A stretch of 64,000 nt of DNA, taken from positions 141,214 to 205,213 of the forward strand of contig NZ_AOCK01000010.1 of the NCBI RefSeq assembly GCF_000348945.1, given 5' to 3'. Position numbers and translations under genes: made by a program. Shown in pieces: positions 9,355 through 17,924 of the stretch. Every line of letters begins with the position of its first letter. Position 1 is the stretch's first letter. The notes under the pieces are model-generated. The model worked only from the letters and a program-made list of their open reading frames with translations. It did no database searches and was not told where the DNA came from. The DNA is from Paeniglutamicibacter gangotriensis Lz1y. GTDB lineage: Bacteria > Actinomycetota > Actinomycetes > Actinomycetales > Micrococcaceae.

Positions 9355-9975
9355 ATGTCTGCCGAAAAACTCACGGGTCGTCGCGCTCGCCTCGAACGCA
9401 TCACCAGCGAGTCCTCCGTCTTTGTCGAGCTCGATCTGGACGGCACTGGCCGCTCGGAAATTAGCACCGGCGTACCGTTCTACGACCACATGCTCACAGC
9501 GCTGTCCAAGCACTCGCTGATCGACCTCACCGTGCGCGCCACCGGGGATGTCCACATCGATGTGCACCACACCGTGGAAGACACCGCCATCACCATCGGC
9601 GAGGTACTGCGCACCGCACTGGGCAACAAGGCCGGGATCCGCCGTTTCGGCACCGCCTACGCCCCGCTGGACGAGGCCCTGGCCCGCGCCGTCGTCGACA
9701 TCTCCGGACGCCCCTACCTGGTCCACGGAGGCGAGCCCGCAGGACAGGAATACCACCTGATCGGTGGACACTTCACCGGGTCGATGACCCGCCACGTCTT
9801 CGAATCCCTGACCTTCCACGCGCAGATCTGCGCGCACATCGAGGTCATCTCCGGACGCGACCCGCACCACATCGTGGAGGCCCAGTTCAAGGCCCTGGCC
9901 CGTGCACTGCGTGAAGCAGTGGAAACTGACCCGCGCATCGGCGACGCCATCCCGTCCACCAAGGGTGCGCTGTAG
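9355..9975 (+). CDS. hisB: Imidazoleglycerol-phosphate dehydratase
   Basis: HisB dehydrates imidazoleglycerol-phosphate in histidine synthesis. The 206-aa monofunctional form shows the two His-rich metal-binding repeats: YDHMLTAL with [11 protein letters not shown], and [13 protein letters not shown] with [14 protein letters not shown]. The ATG at 9355 is chosen because AAAGGA precedes it by about 7 nt. The in-frame ATG at 9349 is too close to that site. The hisH start codon follows the hisB stop directly. Confidence 0.96.
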   Translation: MSAEKLTGRRARLERITSESSVFVELDLDGTGRSEISTGVPFYDHMLTALSKHSLIDLTVRATGDVHIDVHHTVEDTAITIGEVLRTALGNKAGIRRFGTAYAPLDEALARAVVDISGRPYLVHGGEPAGQEYHLIGGHFTGSMTRHVFESLTFHAQICAHIEVISGRDPHHIVEAQFKALARALREAVETDPRIGDAIPSTKGAL

Positions 9976-10611
9976 ATGGCGCAGAAGACCGTCACGGTCC
10001 TGGACTACGGATCGGGCAATGTCCGCTCCGCAGTCAGGGCACTTGAGGCAGCCGGGGCACAGGTCAAGCTTTCGGCCAAACCCGAGGACATCGCCAACTG
10101 CGACGGACTCTTTGTTCCAGGTGTTGGCGCGTTTGCCGCGGTGATGCAGGCGCTCAAAGACGTCGGAGCGATCCGCTGGATTGGACGCCGCATTGCCGGC
10201 GGCCGACCCGTGCTCGGGGTCTGCGTCGGACACCAGGTCTTTTTCGACGAGGGCGTGGAACACGGGATCCATACTCCGGGGCTGGGCGAATGGCCTGGCA
10301 CCGTGGAACTGCTTCAGGCACCAGTGGTTCCGCACATGGGCTGGAACACCCTCACCCCGCCGGCCGGCAGCAAGCTCTTCGCCGGCATCGAGGATGAACG
10401 CTTCTACTTCGTGCACTCCTACGCCGTGCAGAAATGGGACTTCGAAGTGGCCCAACCCAAAATGACCCCGCCACAGGTCACCTGGTCCGAACACGGGACC
10501 CCATTCATCGCCGCGGTGGAAAACGGGCCACTGTGCGCCCTGCAGTTCCACCCGGAAAAGTCCGGCGAGGCCGGAGCACGATTGCTGCGCAACTGGTTGG
10601 AGACCCTGTAA
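9976..10611 (+). CDS. hisH: Imidazole glycerol phosphate synthase, glutamine amidotransferase subunit
   Basis: HisH releases ammonia from glutamine for HisF. The class I amidotransferase triad is visible: Cys in LGVCVGHQ, and His and Glu in QFHPEKSG. The oxyanion-strand motif FVPGVGAF is also present. The 211-aa length is normal. It abuts hisB with no intergenic base. Its partner hisF is absent from this stretch and must be encoded elsewhere. Confidence 0.96.
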   Translation: MAQKTVTVLDYGSGNVRSAVRALEAAGAQVKLSAKPEDIANCDGLFVPGVGAFAAVMQALKDVGAIRWIGRRIAGGRPVLGVCVGHQVFFDEGVEHGIHTPGLGEWPGTVELLQAPVVPHMGWNTLTPPAGSKLFAGIEDERFYFVHSYAVQKWDFEVAQPKMTPPQVTWSEHGTPFIAAVENGPLCALQFHPEKSGEAGARLLRNWLETL

Positions 10612-10614
10612 ACC

Positions 10615-10770
10615 ATGCTCATTTGGTCAATTGTCCTCATGGGAGTCGCCGGGATCTTAGCCGGCGGAGCGCTCTCGCTGCGCCAACAACGCGCCCACAT
10701 CTCCTGGATCATCGTCGCCTGGGTACTGGCCGCGGTGTCCCTTTACTGCGCCTACCTGATCACGCTTTAA
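10615..10770 (+). CDS. Small two-helix membrane protein in the his operon
   Basis: A 51-codon frame starts 3 nt after the hisH stop and reads through two hydrophobic segments (about residues 2-20 and 30-49) separated by the charged turn RQQRAH. It lies in a string of same-strand histidine genes with no other reading frame there, so it is probably a real small membrane protein. I do not recognise a family and no function can be assigned. Confidence 0.65.
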   Translation: MLIWSIVLMGVAGILAGGALSLRQQRAHISWIIVAWVLAAVSLYCAYLITL

Positions 10771-10840
10771 CCAACCCCCGCCGGCGAATGCCGCCGGTTG
10801 CACCCGGCAAACGCCGGGCACAAGAACCTAAGGATCGATC

Positions 10841-11584
10841 ATGACCGAGAACCACAACAACATCCTTGAGCTGCTGCCCGCCGTCGACGTGGTGAACGGC
10901 CAGGCCGTGCGCCTGGTCCAGGGCGAGGCCGGGTCCGAGACCAGCTACGGCGATCCGCTCGAGAACGCCCTGGCCTGGCAGGAAGCCGGTGCCGAATGGG
11001 TGCACCTGGTGGACCTGGACGCTGCCTTCGACCGTGGGGCAAACACCGAGCTGCTGGGCCGCATCGCCAAGGAATTGACCATCAAGGTTGAGCTCTCCGG
11101 CGGCATCCGCGACGACGAATCCCTCGAACGAGCCCTCGAATTCGGTGCCACACGCGTCAACCTGGGCACCGCAGCCCTCGAAAACCCGGAATGGACCGCC
11201 CGGGCCATCGCACGCCACGGAGACAAGATCGCCGTGGGACTGGACGTGCGCGGTACCGTGCTTTCGGGCCGTGGCTGGACCAAGGAAGGCGGCGACATCT
11301 GGGAGGTCCTGGCCCGTCTGGAAGACGCCGGCTGCGCCCGCTACGTCGTCACCGACGTGACCAAGGATGGGACGCTGCGCGGACCCAACGTGGAGCTGCT
11401 GGCCGAGATGTGCAAGCGCACCGCCAAGCCCGTCATCGCATCCGGCGGCATCTCGAGCCTCGAGGACCTGCGCGTGCTGCGCGAACTGGTCCCGGCCGGC
11501 GTCGAAGGCGCCATCGTGGGCAAGGCCCTGTACGCGGGCAAGTTCACCATGGCCGAGGCCTTGGATGTGGCAGGCCGCCGCTAA
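10841..11584 (+). CDS. priA: Phosphoribosyl isomerase A (bifunctional HisA/TrpF type)
   Basis: A 247-aa (beta-alpha)8 barrel. In actinobacteria PriA isomerises both ProFAR (histidine pathway) and phosphoribosyl anthranilate (tryptophan pathway). Landmarks are the N-terminal catalytic Asp in [23 protein letters not shown], the second catalytic Asp in [10 protein letters not shown], and phosphate-binding ASGGISS and [10 protein letters not shown]. The bifunctional name rests on the actinobacterial context, since the sequence alone cannot separate HisA from PriA. A weak GC hairpin follows at about 11591-11611. Confidence 0.93.
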   Translation: MTENHNNILELLPAVDVVNGQAVRLVQGEAGSETSYGDPLENALAWQEAGAEWVHLVDLDAAFDRGANTELLGRIAKELTIKVELSGGIRDDESLERALEFGATRVNLGTAALENPEWTARAIARHGDKIAVGLDVRGTVLSGRGWTKEGGDIWEVLARLEDAGCARYVVTDVTKDGTLRGPNVELLAEMCKRTAKPVIASGGISSLEDLRVLRELVPAGVEGAIVGKALYAGKFTMAEALDVAGRR

Positions 11585-11706
11585 GTCACCGGGCCGTCCG
11601 ATGACCGGCCCTGAGCTTTGAATCCCCGGGAGGGGTTCGGACCACAATGGTTCCGGGCACCTCCCGTTGGTTGTCTGTGCTGCAGGGACTCGGGCAGGCT
11701 GGGACC

Positions 11707-12522
11707 ATGACCCTGAAACCACCGTTGGCAGGCATCCCCGCAGCGCCGGTCCCGATCCCCGCCGCCGTGGCCAGGGAAGCCGGAGGCGAAGAGCTGGAAG
11801 CCGTCTGGATCAACGAGGTCGGAGGAACGAGCTTCAGGATCGGGGCCGACACCACGGCCGAACGCTATATCAAGTACGCGCCGGTGGGCACCGAAGACAC
11901 CGACTTCGCTGCCGAGGCGCAACGTTTGGGTTGGGCCGGTGCCCATGCCATCGTTCCGCGGGTGCTTGAGGTGGGCGGCGACGCGGCGGGAAACTGGCTG
12001 CTGACCGCGGCCCTTCGGGGCGAATCGGCGGTGGCCCCGGGCTGGATCCCCAGGCCTGCCATGGCTGCACGCGCACTGGGTTCCGGGCTGCGCGCCCTGC
12101 ACGAGGCCTTGCCGGTGCATGACTGCCCGTTCGAATCATCGCTGTCCGAGCGGGTCAAAGACCTTGAACGGCGCATCGAGCGGCCCTGGAACCCGGCGGA
12201 CTGGCCCCCTGGATACTCCCTTCACCGAATCGAGACGGCCTTGGAACTGCTGCGTAATCCGCCGGTTCCCGCCGTCAGGGTGGTCTGCCATGGAGATGTT
12301 TGTGCCCCCAACACGCTGCTGGATGAGCAAGGAAACTTTGCCGGACACGTGGACCTGGGTTCCCTGGGTGTAGCAGACCGCTGGGCCGACCTGGCCGTGG
12401 CGGCGTGGAGCACCGAATGGAACTACGGTCGTGGCTACGAGGAGTTGGTGTACGCCGGTTACGGCATCGCACCTGACACCGCATCAATCGCCTACTACCG
12501 CCTGCTCTGGGACTTGGGTTAA
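11707..12522 (+). CDS. Aminoglycoside 3'-phosphotransferase-like kinase
   Basis: The 271-aa protein has the APH fold and the length of APH(3') enzymes. Visible elements are the ATP-binding lysine K56 (YIKYAP), the catalytic Brenner motif CHGDVCAPN (D197, N202) and the Mg-binding segment GHVDLGSLGVADR (D216), which closely resembles the APH(3') pattern. This family phosphorylates the 3'-OH of kanamycin- or neomycin-type drugs. An antibiotic-resistance role is an inference, because many environmental members have other substrates or none known. The ATG at 11707 gives the family length, and an in-frame start at 11647 would add 20 residues. It sits between priA and the SseB-like gene, where hisF is often found in related genomes. 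Confidence 0.85.
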   Translation: MTLKPPLAGIPAAPVPIPAAVAREAGGEELEAVWINEVGGTSFRIGADTTAERYIKYAPVGTEDTDFAAEAQRLGWAGAHAIVPRVLEVGGDAAGNWLLTAALRGESAVAPGWIPRPAMAARALGSGLRALHEALPVHDCPFESSLSERVKDLERRIERPWNPADWPPGYSLHRIETALELLRNPPVPAVRVVCHGDVCAPNTLLDEQGNFAGHVDLGSLGVADRWADLAVAAWSTEWNYGRGYEELVYAGYGIAPDTASIAYYRLLWDLG

Positions 12523-12658
12523 CCATCCCGCTGCCGGGGCACAACGCGATTTTGGCCACACCGCACCAGACCTTGGTCTCGAGGAATCCGTGGGCGCACC
12601 GGCGGAAGGCCCGTCCACCGCCGCAGGGAAAGGCCCCGCGAGCACCGCGGGGGCGGGA

Positions 12659-12664
12659 TAGCAT
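12659..12664 (+). promoter_or_regulatory. -10 element of the SseB-like gene, probable leaderless start
   Basis: TAGCAT is followed by exactly six bases and then the ATG at 12671. Confidence 0.5.
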
Positions 12665-12670
12665 GGGCGT

Positions 12671-13579
12671 ATGAGCGCGAATTCCCCTTCTTCCCCCACC
12701 GACCAGGGTGCCGAACGACACCTGCCGGGCCACATTGCTGCTGCCCTGCAGCGCGCAGGCGGTGCCACCGACTCGGCTGGCCAGAGTTGGGACGGGCGGG
12801 ACCTCTCCGGCGAGGGGAACCCGCTGCACAACTTCGATAACGACAACGGACTGATTGACCCCGCGCTCGAGCGCGCGCTGGAAGACTTGAAGGCCGGGAA
12901 CGGCTCCGAGCCACTGGTCCACACGGCCCTGGCCCATGCACGGGTCTACATCGCGGTGGTGGCACAACTGGCGGAGGGCGGGCTGGGGGAGCACGGCTTC
13001 ACCGAGGACAAGGAAGCAGACATGGCCCTGGTCACGCTCACCGCACCGGACGGGCGTACCGCGTTGCCGGTCTTCAGCAGCGTCGAGAACCTGCAGCGCT
13101 GGCATGGCGAGGCCCGCCCCGTGGCCGTGTACGCACCGCGCGCCGCACTCTCGGCGGTCAGCGAGGAAGCCCAGATGCTGGTGTTGGATCCCGGCACCGA
13201 CTTCACCTTCGTCTTGCGCCGCCCCGGCATGTGGGCCCTGGCCCAGCAGCACGACTGGGTGCCCAGCTACCTCAATGACGAGCTCGCAGCCGTGGTGGAG
13301 GCGCAGCTGTCCAGCGAAAGCGTGTTGGCGGCGATCCACATGGCACCTGGCCATGGGGTGGGAACCCGCACCTCCGCCGGCGCCGCGGTGCCGGGCGGGG
13401 GGCCGGGGCCCGAACTACGCCTGGAATTCTTGTTCCATCCGGGCGTCGAGGAAGCCGCCGCCCGCGAGTGCGTCTCCCGGGTCCATTCCAGGCTCGCGGC
13501 CAACCAAGAATTTGCCGAAAACGTCGATTCTCTCGAGATTGCCCTGAAGGCGGCACCTGTTCCCGGCACCGAGGCGTGA
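12671..13579 (+). CDS. SseB-family protein
   Basis: A 302-aa protein with an N-terminal low-complexity part and a central SseB-type fold (residues 60-180, including ALVTLTAPDGRTALPVFSS and AQMLVLDPGTDFTFVLRR), then a C-terminal region resembling SseB_C. The biochemical role of this family in actinobacteria is unknown. The stop codon overlaps the start of the MFS gene, so the two are coupled. The neighbourhood priA-SseB-MFS-DUF1844-infC is what I would expect in Micrococcaceae. Confidence 0.8.
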   Translation: MSANSPSSPTDQGAERHLPGHIAAALQRAGGATDSAGQSWDGRDLSGEGNPLHNFDNDNGLIDPALERALEDLKAGNGSEPLVHTALAHARVYIAVVAQLAEGGLGEHGFTEDKEADMALVTLTAPDGRTALPVFSSVENLQRWHGEARPVAVYAPRAALSAVSEEAQMLVLDPGTDFTFVLRRPGMWALAQQHDWVPSYLNDELAAVVEAQLSSESVLAAIHMAPGHGVGTRTSAGAAVPGGGPGPELRLEFLFHPGVEEAAARECVSRVHSRLAANQEFAENVDSLEIALKAAPVPGTEA

Positions 13580-14919
13580 AGTTCGGCCGCTACGGGCAAC
13601 TGCTGAGGCAGCCCGGGGTCGGCGCACTGCTGCTCATCGGTATGGTCGCCAGGCTTCCGCACGCAGCGGTCGGCATGCTCCTGTTGCTGCACCTGGTCAA
13701 CGAGCTAGATCAGGACTGGGGTTCGGCGGGCCTGGTGGTCGCGCTGATGACCATCGGCATTGCCCTAGGGGCACCGTGGCGTGGGCACATTGTCGATATG
13801 TACGGGTTGCGCCGGGCGCTGGTCCCCTCGGTCATCGCCGAGGTGGTGGTGTGGAGCATTGTCCCGCAGGTCTCCTTCACCTGGGTGCTGCCGCTAGTAT
13901 TCCTCGGCGGATTGTTCTCCCTGCCGGTCTTCTCCGTGGTGCGCACCGCCCTGGGCGTGATGACCACCGGGGACACACGTCGCGCGGCCTTCGCCCTGGA
14001 CGCGATGGCCACCGAAGTGGTTTTCATCGTGGGTCCGGCCGGCGCGGGGATCGTCGCCGTCTCGCTTGACACCACCATCGGGATGATCGGCATCGGGATC
14101 GCCGCGTCCGTGGCCGGGCTCGCACTGATGGTGTTGAACCCGCCCACGCGTACCGGCCAGCCTGGGGCCGTGGCGCTCAAAGCCAACCCGCACGAGGAAC
14201 GCCTGGGGGCAGAGGCTTCGCTGATCGCCGCCGGACCGGGCGGTCTGGCCGACGTAGAGGGTGAACTGATCGTGGCCGGCGCCAAGTCGACCAAGGCGCG
14301 GATTGCCGCCCGCGGGCGCGGTTTCCGCCACAAGTTCGGCTGGGTCAGTGCCTCGGTGATCGCGGTGCTCATCGCCGCAGCCGGTGCAGGATTGCTGATC
14401 TCGGGCACCGAAGTCGGAATCCTGTCACTGCTCGATGCGCACCACAGCGAAGGTCAGCTGGGTATCGTGGTCCTGTTCTGGTGCGGGGCCTCGCTGCTGG
14501 GCGGGCTTCTCTACGGAAGCCTGGATCGGCGTATCTCGCCGATCGTGCTGCTGCTGGCCATGGCCGTGCTGACGGTGCCCATGGCCTTTGCCACCGATAC
14601 CTGGTCCTTGGCCTTGCTGTCGATCGCGCCGGGGATGGTGTGCGCCCCGGTACTCTCCGCCGCCTCGGAATGGCTCACCGATCTGGTTGCGGAGAAGCGT
14701 CGCGGCGAAGCCATGGGTTGGTACGGTTCCGCGCTGACCGGGGGCACCGCCCTAGGATCGCCCATCTCCGGGGCCACGGTGGACCTCTTGGGTGCCAACA
14801 CCGGATTCGTCATGGTCGGCGCCATCGGGACACTGATTTGCGCCGTGGCTTTGACCGCCCAGCAGGTGCGTCGCAAGCGTGCGCGAGGTCGTGTGCGAGT
14901 GCTGGTCAACGAAAGCTAA
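13576..14919 (+). CDS. MFS transporter
   Basis: A 447-aa integral membrane protein with about twelve hydrophobic segments in two halves, divided by a charged central loop (about residues 195-250, with LKANPHEERLG and KARIAARGRG). The first half contains an MFS-type loop after TM2 (APWRGHIVDMYGLRRALVPS, the D..G.R signature). The substrate cannot be told from sequence. The GTG start at 13576 shares bases with the upstream stop codon. Upstream in-frame codons lie inside the SseB-like gene and are rejected. Confidence 0.88.
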   Translation: MKFGRYGQLLRQPGVGALLLIGMVARLPHAAVGMLLLLHLVNELDQDWGSAGLVVALMTIGIALGAPWRGHIVDMYGLRRALVPSVIAEVVVWSIVPQVSFTWVLPLVFLGGLFSLPVFSVVRTALGVMTTGDTRRAAFALDAMATEVVFIVGPAGAGIVAVSLDTTIGMIGIGIAASVAGLALMVLNPPTRTGQPGAVALKANPHEERLGAEASLIAAGPGGLADVEGELIVAGAKSTKARIAARGRGFRHKFGWVSASVIAVLIAAAGAGLLISGTEVGILSLLDAHHSEGQLGIVVLFWCGASLLGGLLYGSLDRRISPIVLLLAMAVLTVPMAFATDTWSLALLSIAPGMVCAPVLSAASEWLTDLVAEKRRGEAMGWYGSALTGGTALGSPISGATVDLLGANTGFVMVGAIGTLICAVALTAQQVRRKRARGRVRVLVNES

Positions 14920-14980
14920 TCCGGCACTGTTTCGTGCGCGTGGGACTGGGCCCGGTCGGGCGCGCAACGGGCATTAAAAA

Positions 14981-15055
14981 CCCTGCGGCCGAGTCGGAGT
15001 AGAAGCACCGAAAACTTCGATGATGCTTCCTGTGTCCAATGTCTCGGCCGCAGGG
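14981..15055 (-). terminator. Hairpin downstream of the DUF1844 gene
   Basis: A 13-bp inverted repeat (14981-14993 with 15043-15055) encloses a smaller one (15002-15007 with 15024-15029). A run of five A residues to its left gives a U-tract for minus-strand transcripts. It can also stop the convergent MFS transcript. Confidence 0.65.
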
Positions 15056-15093
15056 TGTTAACGCGTTGGAGTGTTACTTCATGGTGCGGGTGA

Positions 15094-15459
15094 TTAGTTG
15101 ACCGGGCCGGTGAGCTTTTCGCCCGGGCCCTGGCCCGGCGCGTCCGGGAACGCCGAGGCTTCGCGGAAGGCAAGCTGCAGCGAACGCAGTCCGTCGCGCA
15201 ACGGACCGGCGTGCTGGGACCCGATTTCCGGGGCTGCGGAGGTGACCAGGCCGGCCAGCGCGGTGATCAACTTGCGGGCCTCATCGAGGTCCGTGAGCTC
15301 TTCTGCGTCGTGGCCCTCGGCCAAACCGCATTTGACCGCGGCGGCGCTCATCAGGTGAACTGCGGCGGTAGTGATGATTTCGATGGCTGCCACCTCGGCG
15401 ATGTCGCGAATCTCTTCGGCGGCGGGGGTGGAGTCCGGATTGGTTTCAGGAGTACTCAT
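15094..15459 (-). CDS. DUF1844 family protein
   Basis: The 121-aa product has the DUF1844 core (IRDIAEVAAIEIITTAAVHL to LTDLDEARKLITALAGLV), predicted to be mostly helical, with a Pro- and Gly-rich tail. The function is unknown. The family is conserved in actinobacteria divergently next to infC, as here. The ATG at 15459 starts the conserved region. The frame is open further upstream, but those codons overlap the infC leader structures and look non-coding. Confidence 0.85.
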   Translation of the reverse strand: MSTPETNPDSTPAAEEIRDIAEVAAIEIITTAAVHLMSAAAVKCGLAEGHDAEELTDLDEARKLITALAGLVTSAAPEIGSQHAGPLRDGLRSLQLAFREASAFPDAPGQGPGEKLTGPVN

Positions 15460-15607
15460 ACTGCTAAGCTTTCCATAGACCGACTGAATCCGTGCATTTG
15501 GAACAGACGCCCAACGGGTGGATGTGATCAAGTAAGCATGGGTCAGTATGCAAGTGGAGGCCACTCCCACCCGCAGCAGCCGAATCAGGCGGCCGGGTAC
15601 GTTCGGT

Positions 15608-15635
15608 ACCGATTGATCCCGCGGGATCAATCGGT
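15608..15635. promoter_or_regulatory. 28-nt perfect palindrome in the infC leader
   Basis: Two 14-nt arms (15608-15621 and 15622-15635) are exact reverse complements centred on CG. It lies between DUF1844 and infC, 28 nt before the attenuator-like hairpin. It could be a protein operator or the first stem of a regulatory RNA leader. Confidence 0.6.
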
Positions 15636-15662
15636 TGGATGATTTTTCATCGATCGAATTCG

Positions 15663-15700
15663 AGGCCTTCGCCTGCACCTGCAGCCGAAGGCCTTTCCTT
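15663..15700 (+). promoter_or_regulatory. Attenuator-like intrinsic terminator ahead of infC
   Basis: A 9-bp stem AGGCCTTCG/CGAAGGCCT (15663-15671 with 15686-15694) with an inner CTGC/GCAG stem is followed by TTTCCTTTT. It lies 43 nt before the infC start. Firmicutes control infC-rpmI-rplT by L20-dependent premature termination, so a similar role is plausible here. Confidence 0.6.
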
Positions 15701-15743
15701 TTGCTGTGGTGGCCTGAAACTACGAACTACTCAGGAGCAACAC

Positions 15744-16748
15744 ATTAGCGATCCACGCATTAATGATCGAATCCGCGTCCCAGAGGTGCGGCTTGTCGGG
15801 CCTGCCGGTGAACAGGTTGGCATTGTCCGTATTGAGGATGCACTTCGTCTTGCCGTCGAGTCCGACCTTGATCTCGTGGAGGTGGCACCCACTGCCAAGC
15901 CTCCCGTGTGCAAGCTGATGGACTTCGGAAAGTACAAGTACGAGGCCGCCGTCAAGGCACGCGAAACTCGCAAGAACCAAACGAACACCGTGCTGAAGGA
16001 AGTTCGCTTCCGTCTGAAGATCGATACGCACGACTACGAAACCAAGGTCGGGCACGCACTGCGCTTCCTCGGTGCTGGTGACAAGGTCAAGGCCATGATC
16101 CAGTTCCGCGGCCGTGAACAGCAGCGCCCGGAAATGGGTATTCGGCTGTTGAACAAGTTTGCCGAGGCCGTTGCCGAAGTTGGCGTGGTCGAGTCAAGCC
16201 CGCGCATCGATGGCCGCAACATGGTCATGGTTGTTGGGCCGTTGAAGAACAAGGCAGAGGCCAAGGCAGAAGCCCGTCGCAACGAACAGCGCGATGCGGA
16301 CAAGGCCAAGGCAGCGAACCCCGATGCAAAGATCGACACCTCGGAGCCCCAGGGCGACATTGGTGGATCAGTTGCAGATGTGATCGAATCCGACATCATG
16401 GAAAAGCTTGCCAAGGTCCGCGCCGAGGCAGCAGCCGAAGAAGCCGCAGCAGCTGCGGCTCCCAAGGTAGCTCCCGTCAGGTCGGCTCCAGTGGTTTCCA
16501 AGGCTCCGGCCAAGGCAGCCCCGGTCCGCGATGCGGCCAGTCGTCCGGCAGCTTCAAGGCCTCCGGTTCGTCCGGCGGCTTCCAAGCCTGCGGCAGCCCC
16601 GGCTGCGAAGCCGGCCGTTGCAGCCAAGCCCGTTGCAGCACCGAAGCCGATGGCTGTTCCTAAGCCAACGGCCATGCCTCCAAAGCCTGCGGGCAAGCCG
16701 GGTCCCAAGCCCGCAACCCGCGCCGCCAAGCCCGGGACGACCAAGTAA
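15744..16748 (+). CDS. infC: Translation initiation factor IF-3 with long C-terminal extension, ATT start
   Basis: IF-3 binds 30S subunits and checks the start codon. The family N-terminus [10 protein letters not shown] begins at an ATT codon at 15744, preceded by AGGAG with 6-nt spacing, and no ATG, GTG or TTG fits. ATT is the known autoregulatory start of infC. Residues 1 to about 168 are the canonical IF-3 domains ([45 protein letters not shown]). The remaining 165 or so residues are an Ala/Pro/Lys-rich tail of repeated PAAKPxA-type units. Total length is 334 aa against roughly 180 in most bacteria. Long IF-3 tails occur in some actinobacteria and myxobacteria. Confidence 0.95.
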   Translation: MSDPRINDRIRVPEVRLVGPAGEQVGIVRIEDALRLAVESDLDLVEVAPTAKPPVCKLMDFGKYKYEAAVKARETRKNQTNTVLKEVRFRLKIDTHDYETKVGHALRFLGAGDKVKAMIQFRGREQQRPEMGIRLLNKFAEAVAEVGVVESSPRIDGRNMVMVVGPLKNKAEAKAEARRNEQRDADKAKAANPDAKIDTSEPQGDIGGSVADVIESDIMEKLAKVRAEAAAEEAAAAAAPKVAPVRSAPVVSKAPAKAAPVRDAASRPAASRPPVRPAASKPAAAPAAKPAVAAKPVAAPKPMAVPKPTAMPPKPAGKPGPKPATRAAKPGTTK

Positions 16749-16872
16749 GGTCTTCCCGAGCAGGGCGTGCTCGCAAGAGCAACACTAGAACCACGGATTC
16801 ATCGCAAACGCGGGAGTTCAAAAGATCCCCGGCCCGACAGGACCCCGGGAGCAAGTAAGGAGAACGGCGGAT

Positions 16873-17067
16873 ATGCCGAAGTTCAAGACCCACAGTGGCG
16901 CCAAGAAGCGCTTCAAGCTCACCGGTAGCGGCAAGATCATGCGCCAGCAGGCTAACCGCCGTCACTACCTGGAGCACAAGTCCTCCCGCATCACCCGTCG
17001 TTTGGCTTCTGACCAGTTGGTCGCCAAGGCGGACGTCAAGACCATCAAGCGGATGCTCGGTATCTAA
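16873..17067 (+). CDS. rpmI: 50S ribosomal protein L35
   Basis: A 64-aa basic protein with the L35 signature [20 protein letters not shown] at the N-terminus and a KRMLGI-type end. It follows infC by 124 nt and has a strong AAGGAGA ribosome binding site. It forms the usual infC-rpmI-rplT unit. Confidence 0.98.
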   Translation: MPKFKTHSGAKKRFKLTGSGKIMRQQANRRHYLEHKSSRITRRLASDQLVAKADVKTIKRMLGI

Positions 17068-17172
17068 CACCCTTCCGTCCGGGACGTCCGAATTGGGACT
17101 TCCTACCACTTAAAGATTTTCGTCACTCCGCCACCTTGCGGGAGGGCGGGACAGAAACAAAGGAGTACACAC

Positions 17173-17838
17173 GTGGCACGTGTGAAGCGGGCAGTAAACG
17201 CCCATAAGAAGCGTCGCGTCATTTTGGCTCGCGCCAAGGGCTACCGCGGTCAGCGTTCGCGCCTGTACCGTAAGGCCAAGGAGCAGCTGCTCCACTCGTT
17301 CGTCTACAGCTTCGGCCACCGCCGCAAGCGCAAGGGTGACTTCCGTCGCCTGTGGATCCAGCGCATCAACGCTGCCTCCCGCGCCAACGGCCTGACCTAC
17401 AACCGTCTGATCCAGGGCCTGAAGGCCGCTGAGGTCGAGGTTGACCGCCGCATGCTGGCCGAACTGGCCATCTCGGACGCCAACGCTTTCACCGCACTGG
17501 TGAACATCGCCAAGGGCGCATTGCCGACCGATGTCAACGCACCGAAGGCTGCTGCCGCTGCCGTTGTTGCCCCTGTTGCCAAGAAGGCTGCAGCTCCGGC
17601 CGCAGCATCCACGGAGAAAGCTGACATCGAAGGCGCCGTCAAGGCCGTCGAAGGCGAAGCCGCACCGGAAGGCTACGTCATCAAGGGCAACGCCGGCTCG
17701 GGCAAGTACCACGTCCCGGGCTCGACCTGGTACGAGCAGACCGCTGCGGAGTACTGGTTCAACAGCATTGAGTCAGCAAAGGCTGCAGGCTTCGAGCCTG
17801 CAGGCGGCGAATCTCGCCAGCAGATCAAAGACGCCTAG
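17173..17838 (+). CDS. rplT: 50S ribosomal protein L20 fused to an extra C-terminal domain
   Basis: Residues 1 to about 117 are ordinary L20 ([35 protein letters not shown]), needed for 50S assembly. The protein continues to 221 aa through an Ala/Pro/Val linker (about 118-163) into a compact segment at about 166-211 containing [20 protein letters not shown] and [12 protein letters not shown]. That pattern (IKGN...YHVPGS..Y...FxSxExAxAAGF) resembles the short domain called 'sunset' or a similar Ada-like appendage in actinobacterial proteins. This similarity is my recognition and unverified. The frame is continuous and a GGAG site precedes the GTG/ATG start region. Confidence 0.93.
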   Translation: MARVKRAVNAHKKRRVILARAKGYRGQRSRLYRKAKEQLLHSFVYSFGHRRKRKGDFRRLWIQRINAASRANGLTYNRLIQGLKAAEVEVDRRMLAELAISDANAFTALVNIAKGALPTDVNAPKAAAAAVVAPVAKKAAAPAAASTEKADIEGAVKAVEGEAAPEGYVIKGNAGSGKYHVPGSTWYEQTAAEYWFNSIESAKAAGFEPAGGESRQQIKDA

Positions 17839-17862
17839 TCTTTGAGCTCCTAAAGCTCCTGT

Positions 17863-17900
17863 CCAAAGGGACGGAATCGTTCGCGATTCCGTCCCTTTGG
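17863..17900 (+). terminator. Terminator of infC-rpmI-rplT
   Basis: A perfect 17-bp stem (17863-17879 with 17884-17900) capped by a TTCG tetraloop, with no U-tract. It also ends just before the -10 of the next gene. Confidence 0.8.
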
Positions 17901-17911
17901 CGTCTGACCGG

Positions 17912-17917
17912 TAAAGT
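17912..17917 (+). promoter_or_regulatory. -10 element of the TrmH-family gene, probable leaderless start
   Basis: TAAAGT precedes the ATG at 17925 by 7 nt, with no ribosome binding site. Confidence 0.5.
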
Positions 17918-17924
17918 CATCTCC

